In this document: positions 55,887 to 63,674 of the stretch, one piece after another
Numbering within the stretch: the first letter of the stretch is position 1
Layout: every line of letters begins with the position of its first letter
Notes under the pieces: generated by a model
The model's input: the letters and a program-made list of their open reading frames with translations, nothing else
The model's database searches: none
Told to the model about the DNA's origin: nothing
Source: Pseudomonas syringae
Lineage (GTDB): Bacteria > Pseudomonadota > Gammaproteobacteria > Pseudomonadales > Pseudomonadaceae
NCBI RefSeq assembly: GCF_023278085.1
Contig: NZ_CP066265.1
Location: 3,676,001 to 3,740,000 of the forward strand
DNA: 64,000 nt
Reading direction: 5' to 3'
Made by a program: the position numbers and the translations under genes

Positions 55887-58150
55887 CAGCCGCCCACCGC
55901 CATGGCCATCATGTTTTCCAGCTCCAGCGGTGTCATCGGTTTAGAGGTATTGATATTCAGTGTCTCGACGTGGGTGCCGGGGCGCTGGTTGGGGTTCATG
56001 GCGTTGCTCTGGCTCTGGAAGCTTTGCATCAGTCCTCCTTTCGGGACGGCCTGCGGTTTGGTGGGACTGATCGACGTATTGGCGTTGATCGCCTTGCGGG
56101 CCTCAATACCCTTGTCCGATTTGGCGGGCAGCTCGATGACCTTCTCGACGCGCTCTGGCAGTGCCGTTTTGGCCGGCATCGAAAACGCCAGGTCAGCCGA
56201 CGCCGGCGGCAGCATGATCGGGTCGGCCTGGCTGATCTGCGGAGCAGGCAACTGCAGCGGTTTGAAGGGCAGCACGTTGGGTTGCGGCAGGCTGATAGGC
56301 GGTGCAGGTTTCACCTGGACTCTCGCTGCAGCACCCTGGGCCGGCGCAGATCGAGCGACCGCTGCCGGCAGTTGTGGACCCGGTACAGGTGCTCCCACCT
56401 GACCGGGCAGATCTGGCACCTTCGGCGGCTCTGGCAGATCACCAAACGTGGTTTCTATGTTGATGCCGGGGATCTTGTTGGCCATCTCGATCAGGCCATT
56501 GATTGCGCCCTTGACCGTAGACAGGATGCTGTCCCAGGCCGTTTTGGCGATGCCTGACCAGCCGCCCATCGAGTCGAACCAGCTGGACAGTTTGGCCATC
56601 TGATCGCTGATCCACTGGAACGCGGTGGTGTTCATCAGTGCGGCGCACAGCTCGTCCCAGTACACGACCGCTGCGACCACGGCAGCGGCCAGCAGGACAA
56701 TGCCGGCCACGATCAGCAGCACCGGGTTGGCCAGCATGGCGGCGTTGACCAGCCAGATTGCGCCCTGCCACAGCAGCATGCCGACGCGCACGATCGCCAT
56801 CCAGGTGTACAGACCGATCAGGCCGACCACGAAAGCCGCGACCATGACCGTGTGGAACAGGAACATGGCGATCGATTTGAAGCCCTGCCAGGTGAGCAGC
56901 TTCCATACGGTGAGCATGCCCAGCCACACCATTTTGCTGACACCGACTACCAGGGTCAGCAACGACATCGCGGCGATGAAGCCAAAGACCACCAGCGTGG
57001 TGATACCGATAAGCCGGGTGATGTTCGGGAAAAGTTGCGTCCAGCGGGTCAAGGTCTTGGCAATGCCCACCAGACGTTCCATCAGCGGGGTCAGCGTCGG
57101 AATCAGGGACTGACCGAAAGCGATGCGCAGCGCTTCGACGGCTTTGCCAAACTGCTCCCAGGGGTCGACCATGGCCTTGGCCATCTTCTCGGCGTTCTCC
57201 AGGCCCCGGACCTTGCCCAGTTCGGCAATTCCGTTGCGCAGCCGATCGGTGTCCTTGGCTAGCGCGCCGATCACCTGGGCACCTTCACCGCCGAACACTT
57301 CCATCAGCTTGGTGCCGGCAGCAGCACTGGTCAGGTCGCCGTACTTGCCCTGCAGCTTGTCCATGATCTGCAGCATGGGCAGTGCATTGCCGGAGGCGTC
57401 CGTGAAGCTCAGGCCGGTTTTCTCGGCAGCCGCGCTGAGGTTTTCGAAAAACGCCTTGTAGCGCCCGCCGGCGTCGCCGCCTTCCATGGTGCTGGACAGC
57501 GTACCGACCACCGCCATTTGTTCGGCAAAGCTGACACCGGCCTGGGTCGCGATCGCCCCGACTTCCTTGAAGGCGTCTTTCAACTGGGCACCATCGGTGC
57601 GGAACAGCTTCACCGCCAGCGCGGTCTGGCCGGTCAACTGCTGCGCCCACTCCACCCGGCCCATCTTGTCTGCCTGGGACTTGAACAGGTTGTACATGGT
57701 GCCCAGGTAAGCGCCGGTCGTTTCGGCGTCGGATTTGGTGACCTTGGCCAACAGATTGCTGGCACTGGTGATGGTGGCCAGCTGGCCGCCTACCAGGCCC
57801 TTGATCGCGCCATCGATGACGCGTGACGACGCCACGAACTCGGCGGCGCTGGCGGCGTAGGTGATCGAGAATTCGAGGGCCGTCCGGTTCAGCGAAGCCA
57901 GCGCGTCTTCGGTGGTGCCCAAAGCGCGCATGTCGCCCAGCGCCCGGTTCACTTCCAGCGCCGGTTCCAATGATTCGGTGATGGCCTTGCCCGCCCCCAC
58001 CATGCCGGCCAGGCCTGCACCCATCTGAATGATGTTCTGCTGGCTCTTGGCGGCAAGGTCGCTGAAGCTGGTTTTCACCTTGCCCAACGGGGCACTGACC
58101 TTGTCGGTCAGTTTCAGGATGAAGGCCAGGCGGGCGGAACGGTCAGCCAT
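55886..58150 (-). CDS. Phage tail tape measure protein
   Basis: The 754-residue protein sets tail length. It has the TP901-type N-terminal helical core (AELVKVTKSDAETTG-like SNLLAKVTKSDAETTGAYLGTMYNLF; GTLSSTMEGGDAGGRYKAFFENL), about five membrane segments around residues 385-530, and a Pro/Lys-rich C-terminal tail. Membrane segments fit its role in DNA entry. The tail shaft would be near 110 nm by the usual rule of 0.15 nm per residue (estimate). Confidence 0.92.
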   Translation of the reverse strand: MADRSARLAFILKLTDKVSAPLGKVKTSFSDLAAKSQQNIIQMGAGLAGMVGAGKAITESLEPALEVNRALGDMRALGTTEDALASLNRTALEFSITYAASAAEFVASSRVIDGAIKGLVGGQLATITSASNLLAKVTKSDAETTGAYLGTMYNLFKSQADKMGRVEWAQQLTGQTALAVKLFRTDGAQLKDAFKEVGAIATQAGVSFAEQMAVVGTLSSTMEGGDAGGRYKAFFENLSAAAEKTGLSFTDASGNALPMLQIMDKLQGKYGDLTSAAAGTKLMEVFGGEGAQVIGALAKDTDRLRNGIAELGKVRGLENAEKMAKAMVDPWEQFGKAVEALRIAFGQSLIPTLTPLMERLVGIAKTLTRWTQLFPNITRLIGITTLVVFGFIAAMSLLTLVVGVSKMVWLGMLTVWKLLTWQGFKSIAMFLFHTVMVAAFVVGLIGLYTWMAIVRVGMLLWQGAIWLVNAAMLANPVLLIVAGIVLLAAAVVAAVVYWDELCAALMNTTAFQWISDQMAKLSSWFDSMGGWSGIAKTAWDSILSTVKGAINGLIEMANKIPGINIETTFGDLPEPPKVPDLPGQVGAPVPGPQLPAAVARSAPAQGAAARVQVKPAPPISLPQPNVLPFKPLQLPAPQISQADPIMLPPASADLAFSMPAKTALPERVEKVIELPAKSDKGIEARKAINANTSISPTKPQAVPKGGLMQSFQSQSNAMNPNQRPGTHVETLNINTSKPMTPLELENMMAMAVGG

Positions 58151-58155
58151 CAGGG

Positions 58156-58610
58156 TTATCCGTTAAAGGCAGTGGAAATGCCGTTGGCGACGGCAATTTC
58201 CATGCGTCTCCAGTGTTCGTCTTCAAGCCACTTGGCGGTGCCCATGCTTTCAATCGTGGGCTCGGCGCCAGGCAGCCAGCGTTGGGTCAGGGCCAGCAAC
58301 TGGCCCAGCCCGTCCTGGGTCAGGCCTTCGGCATGTTCGAGGGCTTTTTTACGATCACTTCAACGTCCGGCGAATACTCTTCAAGCAACGCACCGGCCAG
58401 GGTCATGGTGGTGATCGGGTTTTCCAGCAGCGCCTTCAGTGCGGCCTTGTCTTCGTCCTTGACGGTGCACATCAGCAGGTTGTGGGCCGGCGCGACCTTG
58501 TTGGCCTGGGTCGTGGCATTGAAGTACTTGGTGATCACCTGCGGGGTCAGGTTGAACGTGAATTCCTTGTCGCCACGTTCCAGGGTGATGCTGCGGTTTA
58601 CTTCGCTCAT
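58156..58610 (-). CDS. Tail assembly chaperone, -1 frameshift product (gpE-E'-like)
   Basis: The minus strand reads GTA-AAA-AAG in the gpE frame, giving the heptamer A AAA AAG (58344-58350). A -1 slip continues ALEHAEGLTQDGLGQLLALT and on for about 62 codons to TAA at 58156-58158, just before the tape measure start. The extension contains WLPGAEP and TAKWLEDEHWRRMEIAVANG, like E' extensions in other tailed phages. Heptamer, frame and stop were checked by hand. Confidence 0.82.
58320..58610 (-). CDS. Tail assembly chaperone, unshifted product (gpE-like)
   Basis: The 96-residue protein fits the PF10963 tail-assembly chaperone family: VNRSITLERGDKEFTFNLTPQVITKYFNA, NLLMCTVKDEDKAALKALLE. It corresponds to P2 gpE and ends seven codons after the slippery site. 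It sits between Rz and the tape measure, the conserved place. Confidence 0.87.
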   Translation of the reverse strand: MSEVNRSITLERGDKEFTFNLTPQVITKYFNATTQANKVAPAHNLLMCTVKDEDKAALKALLENPITTMTLAGALLEEYSPDVEVIVKKPSNMPKA

Positions 58611-58643
58611 GTCGGTGTTTCCGTAAGGTTGAGTTGTAAAGGG

Positions 58644-59123
58644 TCAGGGTTGTGCCGGCGTGCGTTGCACGACCTGGCGGATGTAGTCCTGCAGGCCGAG
58701 GATCATTTGCCGGCTGAGGGCAAGCTCGTCTCTGAGGGTGAAATAATCCGATCGAGCGTCTGCTGCGAGTTCGGCGCTGCCTGCATCAGCCAGGCCGGCG
58801 GCGCTGGCGGTACCGGGCACTGCGGGGCAGAAAGCTTTGATGCGCATCCGGTAACTGCCATCAGCAACAGCAAGCTGCAGAGTGTTGATTTGAGCGCGGG
58901 CACGATTCAGTTCCTCGGTGTGGTGGGTGTCGAGCTGGTCCCGCGCTGCCAGCTGATCGCGGGCCAGGCGCGCCGCCTCTCGCTCGGTGTGCAGATCTGC
59001 AGTAGCGTCGACCAGATCAGCGCGGGCAGCGACGAGCTGGTTGCCCTGGTACTCGAAAGCGCACCAGGTCAGCAGACCGACCACCAGCAAAACCAGGGCA
59101 AGGCGCAGCGGGCTGATGGTCAT
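58644..59123 (-). CDS. Rz-like inner membrane spanin
   Basis: The 159-residue protein has one N-terminal membrane segment (PLRLALVLLVVGLLTWCAF) and a long periplasmic helix (AARADLVDATADLHTEREAARLARDQL), as in i-spanins that fuse the membranes at lysis. It overlaps the endolysin end by four bases and contains Rz1 in another frame. Confidence 0.85.
   Translation of the reverse strand: MTISPLRLALVLLVVGLLTWCAFEYQGNQLVAARADLVDATADLHTEREAARLARDQLAARDQLDTHHTEELNRARAQINTLQLAVADGSYRMRIKAFCPAVPGTASAAGLADAGSAELAADARSDYFTLRDELALSRQMILGLQDYIRQVVQRTPAQP
58703..58903 (-). CDS. Rz1-like outer membrane spanin lipoprotein, nested in Rz
   Basis: The 66-residue frame encodes a lipoprotein signal peptide with lipobox MAVTGCAS (cysteine near residue 20) followed by a Pro-rich stretch (CPVPPAPPAW), the classic Rz1 pattern. 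It lies wholly inside Rz in the +1 frame. Confidence 0.8.
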   Translation of the reverse strand: MPALKSTLCSLLLLMAVTGCASKLSAPQCPVPPAPPAWLMQAAPNSQQTLDRIISPSETSLPSAGK

Positions 59124-59647
59124 TGCAGGCACATCCTCATTTCGGCCAGCCGACGGTTGTGCAGGCCACGAACGAAGGTCTTACGGCCGTCGGCACCGGT
59201 CACATAGGCCCACACCGGCGTCGTGCCGTCGGAAGCCCAGGCCAGCGCTTTGCAGCCCTCGGCAATGCGGCCCGAATTGATCAGGCCCACGGCACGGCTT
59301 GCGCACGTCGTCGGCACGCCGAAGTTGTGGCCATGGCTGCTTAAGGCGTCGAACGTGTTCTGCCCGATCGCCTGGTTGCTCAAGCAGTCGGCCAGGCTCA
59401 ACTGGCCCTTGGCGATCACCAGGCCCTCCACCTCGGCGCAGCGCGCATCGGACCAATATTCACCGACCACCACTGGATCCGGGCTGGTGTGCTTGGTGAT
59501 GCCCTTGCAGACCGTGGGCAAACCGCCGGCCAGCTTGTCGGCATACACCACGTTCTGGCCGTTGCCTTCCCAGGTGCCCAGGAAGGCGGTCAACGTGCCG
59601 CTGCAGAGCAGCAGGAAGCCGGCGGTGATCTTGACGCGCAGGCTCAT
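59120..59647 (-). CDS. SAR endolysin (GH24 lysozyme family)
   Basis: The 175-residue protein begins with a Gly/Ala/Ser-rich signal-anchor-release segment (KITAGFLLLCSGTLTAFLGTWEG); the catalytic glutamate sits at its end (WEG). GLPTVCKGIT and FDALSSHGHNFGVPTTCASRAVGLINSG are family motifs of P21 R-like lysozymes. Several cysteines could control activation. It overlaps the holin by four bases. Confidence 0.88.
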   Translation of the reverse strand: MSLRVKITAGFLLLCSGTLTAFLGTWEGNGQNVVYADKLAGGLPTVCKGITKHTSPDPVVVGEYWSDARCAEVEGLVIAKGQLSLADCLSNQAIGQNTFDALSSHGHNFGVPTTCASRAVGLINSGRIAEGCKALAWASDGTTPVWAYVTGADGRKTFVRGLHNRRLAEMRMCLQ

Positions 59648-59850
59648 GCCTTGGTCTCCCACTCGCGCAGCATCTGACGGTACTTGGGGATCAGCAGCAG
59701 GATCTGCAGCACCATGTAGAACGCGGTCAGCATGTAGGCCACTGTCGACCAGTCAACGGCACCGGTCGCGCCCGTGGCGGCAACACCAATGGCTGGCGAT
59801 GCCTTTACCAGGGCAATGGCTGTGTCTTGAGCAACTTGATTCGTGCTCAT
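59644..59850 (-). CDS. Holin
   Basis: The 68-residue protein has one or two hydrophobic stretches (ALVKASPAIGVAATGATGAV, TVAYMLTAFYMVLQILLLI) and a charged C-terminus (RQMLREWETKA), fitting a small phage holin or pinholin. Its start overlaps the zinc-finger stop (TGATG) and its stop the endolysin start. Confidence 0.78.
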   Translation of the reverse strand: MSTNQVAQDTAIALVKASPAIGVAATGATGAVDWSTVAYMLTAFYMVLQILLLIPKYRQMLREWETKA

Positions 59851-60059
59851 CAGCGAAGTCCTTTTTCGGTCACGGTTTGGCAAGGCACGCAACGGGTCAT
59901 GCCGCCTAACGCCTGGCGCGCCGGTGGGATCTCCTTGTCGCAGTCCTGGCAATGGGTGAGGCTCGGCCCGCTCGCTCGCGGTTTGGCCAACTGGGCCGCA
60001 ATAGCCTGGTCGCGCTGTCGCTGCTCCAGAGCCTGCGCACGATCGAACGGGCAAACCAT
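59850..60059 (-). CDS. TraR/DksA-type zinc-finger protein
   Basis: The 69-residue protein is helical at the N-terminus (DRAQALEQRQRDQAIAAQL) and has the C4 zinc motif C-x2-C ... C-x2-C (HCQDCDKEI, RCVPCQTV). Such small DksA-like proteins bind RNA polymerase in the secondary channel. It is coupled to the tube gene (TAATG). Confidence 0.85.
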   Translation of the reverse strand: MVCPFDRAQALEQRQRDQAIAAQLAKPRASGPSLTHCQDCDKEIPPARQALGGMTRCVPCQTVTEKGLR

Positions 60060-60511
60060 TACGTCAGGCCCTCGATTTCAGCAGCAGCCAGGTACGGCAC
60101 GCCGTTGATCTTGATGAAGTCCGGACTGGTGACGTCGAACGGCACCTTGTGGGTGTTCTTCGCGCCGCCCTTGGGATCGATGCTCAGCAGGCTCGACACG
60201 CGGACCTTGCAGCCGAAGGCCTCGATGCGCAGTTCCTCTTCGCCGGCCTTGGCGAAGAACACGATGTCGAACGGCTCCAGCTCGCGGAAACTGCCCGCAG
60301 TCTTGGCCTGCTCGATCAGCAGATTGAAGTTGGTGGTGTCCAGCTCCAGTTCGCCGGCTGCAGCGACATCGCCGTCGACGTGACCATTGGGCACACCCTT
60401 GGTCTGGGCCACGGTGCTGTTGTCCGTGATATCGATAGTGCCGGCCTCGACGTGAACGAGCAGATCGCCCAGGTTCACGTCGAAGTTCTTACCGCCAATT
60501 TTTGCGGCCAT
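60059..60511 (-). CDS. Tail tube protein (DUF2597)
   Basis: The 150-residue protein matches DUF2597, the HP1-like equivalent of P2 FII tube: MAAKIGGKNFDVNLGDLLVHVEAGTIDIT at the N-terminus and a regular beta core (GELELDTTNFNLLIEQAKTAGSFRELEPFDIVFFA). It is three bases after the sheath gene. Confidence 0.82.
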   Translation of the reverse strand: MAAKIGGKNFDVNLGDLLVHVEAGTIDITDNSTVAQTKGVPNGHVDGDVAAAGELELDTTNFNLLIEQAKTAGSFRELEPFDIVFFAKAGEEELRIEAFGCKVRVSSLLSIDPKGGAKNTHKVPFDVTSPDFIKINGVPYLAAAEIEGLT

Positions 60512-60514
60512 GGG

Positions 60515-61627
60515 TTACTCCGAATCCGTAACGGAAAGGTCCAGCGCGATGTTCGCGGTCAGGTCTTTCGGGCAATTGAGGGGGCGCAGCTTGAGGTAAG
60601 CCACGACAGAGGTTTTGCTCGTCCAGGTCAGCACGATGTCGCCGTCCTTGGGCTGCTCGATCTCGCCCGGGAACACCTGGCCGGCGAACTTGGTGGACTT
60701 GGCCATCGCGCGCAGCGGGGCCATCAGCTTGGACGTAGTGGTCGCCATGCTGTTGGCCGAGCTGTTCAGGGTCCGATCGCCTACGTAGCGGATCAGCAGA
60801 GCGCGCACGCGGCGGGCTGCCTTGTCCACGACACGCAGGTTCTCGATCACCTGGAAGTCACTGCCGGGGGTGTCCAGCATGTTGCCGTCGCCCCAGTAGG
60901 TGCCCGGATAGTCCGGGTACGTCTGCGGCACAGACAAACGCGCTGCGTCGAGCTGCGAAAGCACCGCGGTGCTCAGCGGGATGCCGTCCATGTCTTTGGG
61001 TTCAGCGCCCAGGCCCAGAACCGCGCCGGTGGCAACGCGCATCGGAGTGTCGGCAATGCTCACTGCGGCATTGGCCAGTCGACCGGCCAGCACGCCCAGG
61101 TTATTGCCGTGCAGTTGCGGTACCGGCAGAACCCGAGGCGCAGCCAGGCCGCCGACGATGGCTTTCTGCTCGACAACGTAAGCGCTCCAACTCAACTGCG
61201 GAGCAATGCCGGCAGTCGCGGCGAGCACGAAGACGCGGCGGCCCAGCTTGTTGCTCAGGTCATTGGCGGCAACGTGCATCGCTGAAAGCTCGGCCTGAGA
61301 GGTCACCGGATTGACGATCACCACCGCTTCGAAGGAATAACTGCGGATGGCGCTCTCAAGCGCCTGTTGCCAGGTGGTTTCGCCCGCGATCGGAGCGGCG
61401 ATGCAGGCCCAGCGATCGCCGCCGTTGCTGCGCGCCGCCAGGATCTGGGTTTTCAGGTCGCTGTCCGCAACGCCCAGCTGGACGTCCAGATCACTTTGGG
61501 TGTCCAACGGGACCAGCTTGCCGACGTTCTTGGCAGCGGGACCGATGAACAGGAAATAGCGTTCGATCTCGCTCACGGCACCCTGGCCGAGGTTGAGATT
61601 GTTAACGCTGACTTTGCCGAGTGCCAT
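60515..61627 (-). CDS. Tail sheath protein (DUF2586)
   Basis: The 370-residue protein matches DUF2586, the HP1-type contractile sheath: VSVNNLNLGQGAVSEIERYFLFIG, FEAVVIVNPVTSQAELSAMHVAAN, DYPGTYWGDGNMLDTPGSDFQVIENLRVVDKAARRVRALL, which is the typical C-terminal sheath region. It is shorter than P2 FI. A contractile tail is thus expected. Confidence 0.85.
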   Translation of the reverse strand: MALGKVSVNNLNLGQGAVSEIERYFLFIGPAAKNVGKLVPLDTQSDLDVQLGVADSDLKTQILAARSNGGDRWACIAAPIAGETTWQQALESAIRSYSFEAVVIVNPVTSQAELSAMHVAANDLSNKLGRRVFVLAATAGIAPQLSWSAYVVEQKAIVGGLAAPRVLPVPQLHGNNLGVLAGRLANAAVSIADTPMRVATGAVLGLGAEPKDMDGIPLSTAVLSQLDAARLSVPQTYPDYPGTYWGDGNMLDTPGSDFQVIENLRVVDKAARRVRALLIRYVGDRTLNSSANSMATTTSKLMAPLRAMAKSTKFAGQVFPGEIEQPKDGDIVLTWTSKTSVVAYLKLRPLNCPKDLTANIALDLSVTDSE

Positions 61628-61641
61628 AAAGCGGTGCCTCG

Positions 61642-62310
61642 TTAGCGGGGTGAATTAAGGATTTGTTGCAGCACCAGGTTCACCAGTTGGCTGGTTTCGC
61701 TGTCGCTGGCACCGAGGAACTGACGCGCAGGCAGCTGGATGTTCCAGCTTTGCGCACCGGTGGATTCGGCTCGTTCGTCGTCCAGAACGCGGATCAGCAA
61801 TCCCGCCCGGGCGTAGTTCAGGTGTTGCTGGATCCACGCCACGGATGGGCGGGTCAGGGTCTTTTTGCCTTTCTGACGGGTCTTGAAACCCAGACGGCGC
61901 AGGGTCTTGGCCTGCTTTTCGGTAGCGGCGGTGCCCGGCGGAACCTTGTTCCACTGGCGCATCTGCGCGGCGGTGCGTCGTTCGGATACGCCATTGTGCT
62001 GCTGCGAGGCAACCCAGCGGGTCAGCGTGTTGCGCCAGCCCAGTTCGGCTTCGGTGCCGGTCAAGCGGGTGACATCGAGCAGTTTGCCCAGACCGGTTTC
62101 CATCTTTTTCTTGCCCTTGGACGTGTCCTTGCGGGCAGCAAATGGGGTTCCATTCAGGTTCTGCTGATTGCGGATCCGCTGGCGGCTGAGACTGCGCACG
62201 CGCTTGGCCACGTTGTTCAACAGACGTCTGCGCTTGGGCATCGGCAGTTCCATCAAAGCCAGCAGGTCCTGGGCTTCGAGCATGCCGCGAATGTCCAGAT
62301 CAAAGGCCAT
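61642..62310 (-). CDS. Phage virion morphogenesis protein (gpS-like)
   Basis: The 222-residue protein fits the PF05069 virion morphogenesis family: LLALMELPMPKRRRLLNNVAKRVRSLSRQRIRNQQNLNG, then ARRLLDVTRLTGTEAELGW-like KLLDVTRLTGTEAELGW and a C-terminal VLDD region. P2 gpS is a tail completion protein. It overlaps the R-like gene by 11 bases. Confidence 0.85.
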   Translation of the reverse strand: MAFDLDIRGMLEAQDLLALMELPMPKRRRLLNNVAKRVRSLSRQRIRNQQNLNGTPFAARKDTSKGKKKMETGLGKLLDVTRLTGTEAELGWRNTLTRWVASQQHNGVSERRTAAQMRQWNKVPPGTAATEKQAKTLRRLGFKTRQKGKKTLTRPSVAWIQQHLNYARAGLLIRVLDDERAESTGAQSWNIQLPARQFLGASDSETSQLVNLVLQQILNSPR

Positions 62311-62743
62311 GACCGGTCACCTCGCCGCTTTCAGCCACCCACAGTTCGAACGGCACGAACGACCAGGTATTGCCGAACGCCTCGATCTCGCCGGCAGGAT
62401 CCTCGGCCAGGTACTGCGCTTCAGTGAACTGCAGCTTGATGTCGACGTCGGCCAGGTCGTTGTCGAGCATGACCACGTCGAACACCACGTTTGGCAGACC
62501 GTCGCGGTCCTGGTCGTGGGTTTCCAGCCAGCTGCCTACCAGGGCAAACAGGCGCGCCGGGTGATCCGCGAACCGCTCGATCGAGATGGTCGCGCCGTAA
62601 TTCATGTCACCCATGTGCATGCCTTGGGTGTCAGGTTTCCAGATCAGCTCCACCTGCACCTGGTCGGTCCAGCTGTCGAGCTGCTCAGGGGCAACCAATT
62701 GGCGTTCGAGCAGGTAGGCGGTCAACGCCTTCAGCTTGATCAC
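62300..62743 (-). CDS. Tail completion protein R-like
   Basis: The 147-residue protein resembles P2 gpR (PF06891): MIKLKALTAYLLERQLVAPEQLDSW, LIWKPDTQ and FDVVMLDNDLADVDIKLQFTE. It begins with GTG and overlaps the L gene stop by four bases (GTGA). Confidence 0.8.
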   Translation of the reverse strand: MIKLKALTAYLLERQLVAPEQLDSWTDQVQVELIWKPDTQGMHMGDMNYGATISIERFADHPARLFALVGSWLETHDQDRDGLPNVVFDVVMLDNDLADVDIKLQFTEAQYLAEDPAGEIEAFGNTWSFVPFELWVAESGEVTGHGL

Positions 62744-63201
62744 AGCAGCGCCGCCGTGATGCGGCCACGGCCCTGCAGCGACCGCACGGCGGCCTGGCTG
62801 AAAGCGAGGAAGGTTTCGGACCGCTCTGGCAATTCCTTGCCTAGGTTTTCGGCGCTTTCGCGGCGGTTGACCGTGGCGAACTGAGTCAGCAGGCTGGCTT
62901 TGGCGCGGCTGTAGACGGCGCGCTTATAGGTCGCCGCTTGAAAGGTGCGCTCTGGCAGGACGGTGGTGTCTGCGGATTCAACGTTGGACACGCCAGCGCC
63001 CTGCCAGCGCGCTTTTAACTTGGCCAGATCGGTATTGACCTCGACCATGGCCATGTTCAGATCGGCGGCCAGCATCTCTACCAGGTACTCCGCCGGCAGG
63101 CGGTAACCTTTCTGGAACTCGGCTATCGATAGGTCGGGCCAAAAACCATCGTTCCCGATCCGTTCGTCTACCAGCACCGTGGGTTTTCCGGAAAAGCTCA
63201 T
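62740..63201 (-). CDS. Head completion/stabilisation protein (gpL-like)
   Basis: The 153-residue protein matches the PF05926 gpL family: FWPDLSIAEFQKGYRLPAEYLVEMLAADL, ERTFQAATYKRAVYSRAKASLLTQFATVNRRESAENLG. GGGGAAA lies before the ATG at 63201. Its upstream side is shared with the antiparallel gene at 63237. Confidence 0.85.
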   Translation of the reverse strand: MSFSGKPTVLVDERIGNDGFWPDLSIAEFQKGYRLPAEYLVEMLAADLNMAMVEVNTDLAKLKARWQGAGVSNVESADTTVLPERTFQAATYKRAVYSRAKASLLTQFATVNRRESAENLGKELPERSETFLAFSQAAVRSLQGRGRITAALL

Positions 63202-63236
63202 ACACTTTCCCCACAAGCCAAGGAGGACTGCTCAAC

Positions 63237-63533
63237 ATGACCGACGAACAAGGAAAGGTTGTTTCTATGAAAGAGCGTCTTAAGGCGCGCCAGACCGCTG
63301 CCAGGCGTAAGCAGCAGCTCTCCGATAGAAGACTTGAGGACGCACACGCAATGGCGCTTATGTTTATGCGCACCCAAGGTGATCATGTGGCGACGATCAA
63401 GGCAGCGCTGAAAGTCGCTGACCGGTACGTCATAGCACTGAGGGAGTGCGTCCACGTGCTGGGAGGCAGTAGTTTGGAAGTCACCGCGACCTTCCCTGAG
63501 GGGAAGATGGCGATAGATAAGCTCTCGCAGTGA
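63237..63533 (+). CDS. Antiparallel small prophage gene (moron-like)
   Basis: The 98-residue product has a strongly basic helical N-terminus (ERLKARQTAARRKQQLSDRRLE) and a mixed C-terminus (VHVLGGSSLEVTATFPEGK). AAGGAGG lies 9 bases before the ATG. It reads opposite to the late genes, sits between L and M, and is followed by its own terminator, so it is likely expressed in the lysogen. No family recognised. Confidence 0.72.
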   Translation: MTDEQGKVVSMKERLKARQTAARRKQQLSDRRLEDAHAMALMFMRTQGDHVATIKAALKVADRYVIALRECVHVLGGSSLEVTATFPEGKMAIDKLSQ

Positions 63534-63556
63534 TCCGTTAAACATCTGTGCCTCAC

Positions 63557-63584
63557 AAAGCCCCGCCCAATGCGGGGCTTTTTG
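63557..63584 (+). terminator. Terminator of the antiparallel gene
   Basis: AAGCCCCGC-CCAAT-GCGGGGCTT with a run of T, 24 bases after the stop codon. The A run on the left makes it partly bidirectional. Confidence 0.88.
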
Positions 63585-63674
63585 TATTAGGGGCGGGAAA
63601 ACTGTTTCAGTGGGTCAGGGGCCATAAAATGGTTGGCTCACATCCACAGTTTCTCGCCGGGGGGGGGTAGTCGG

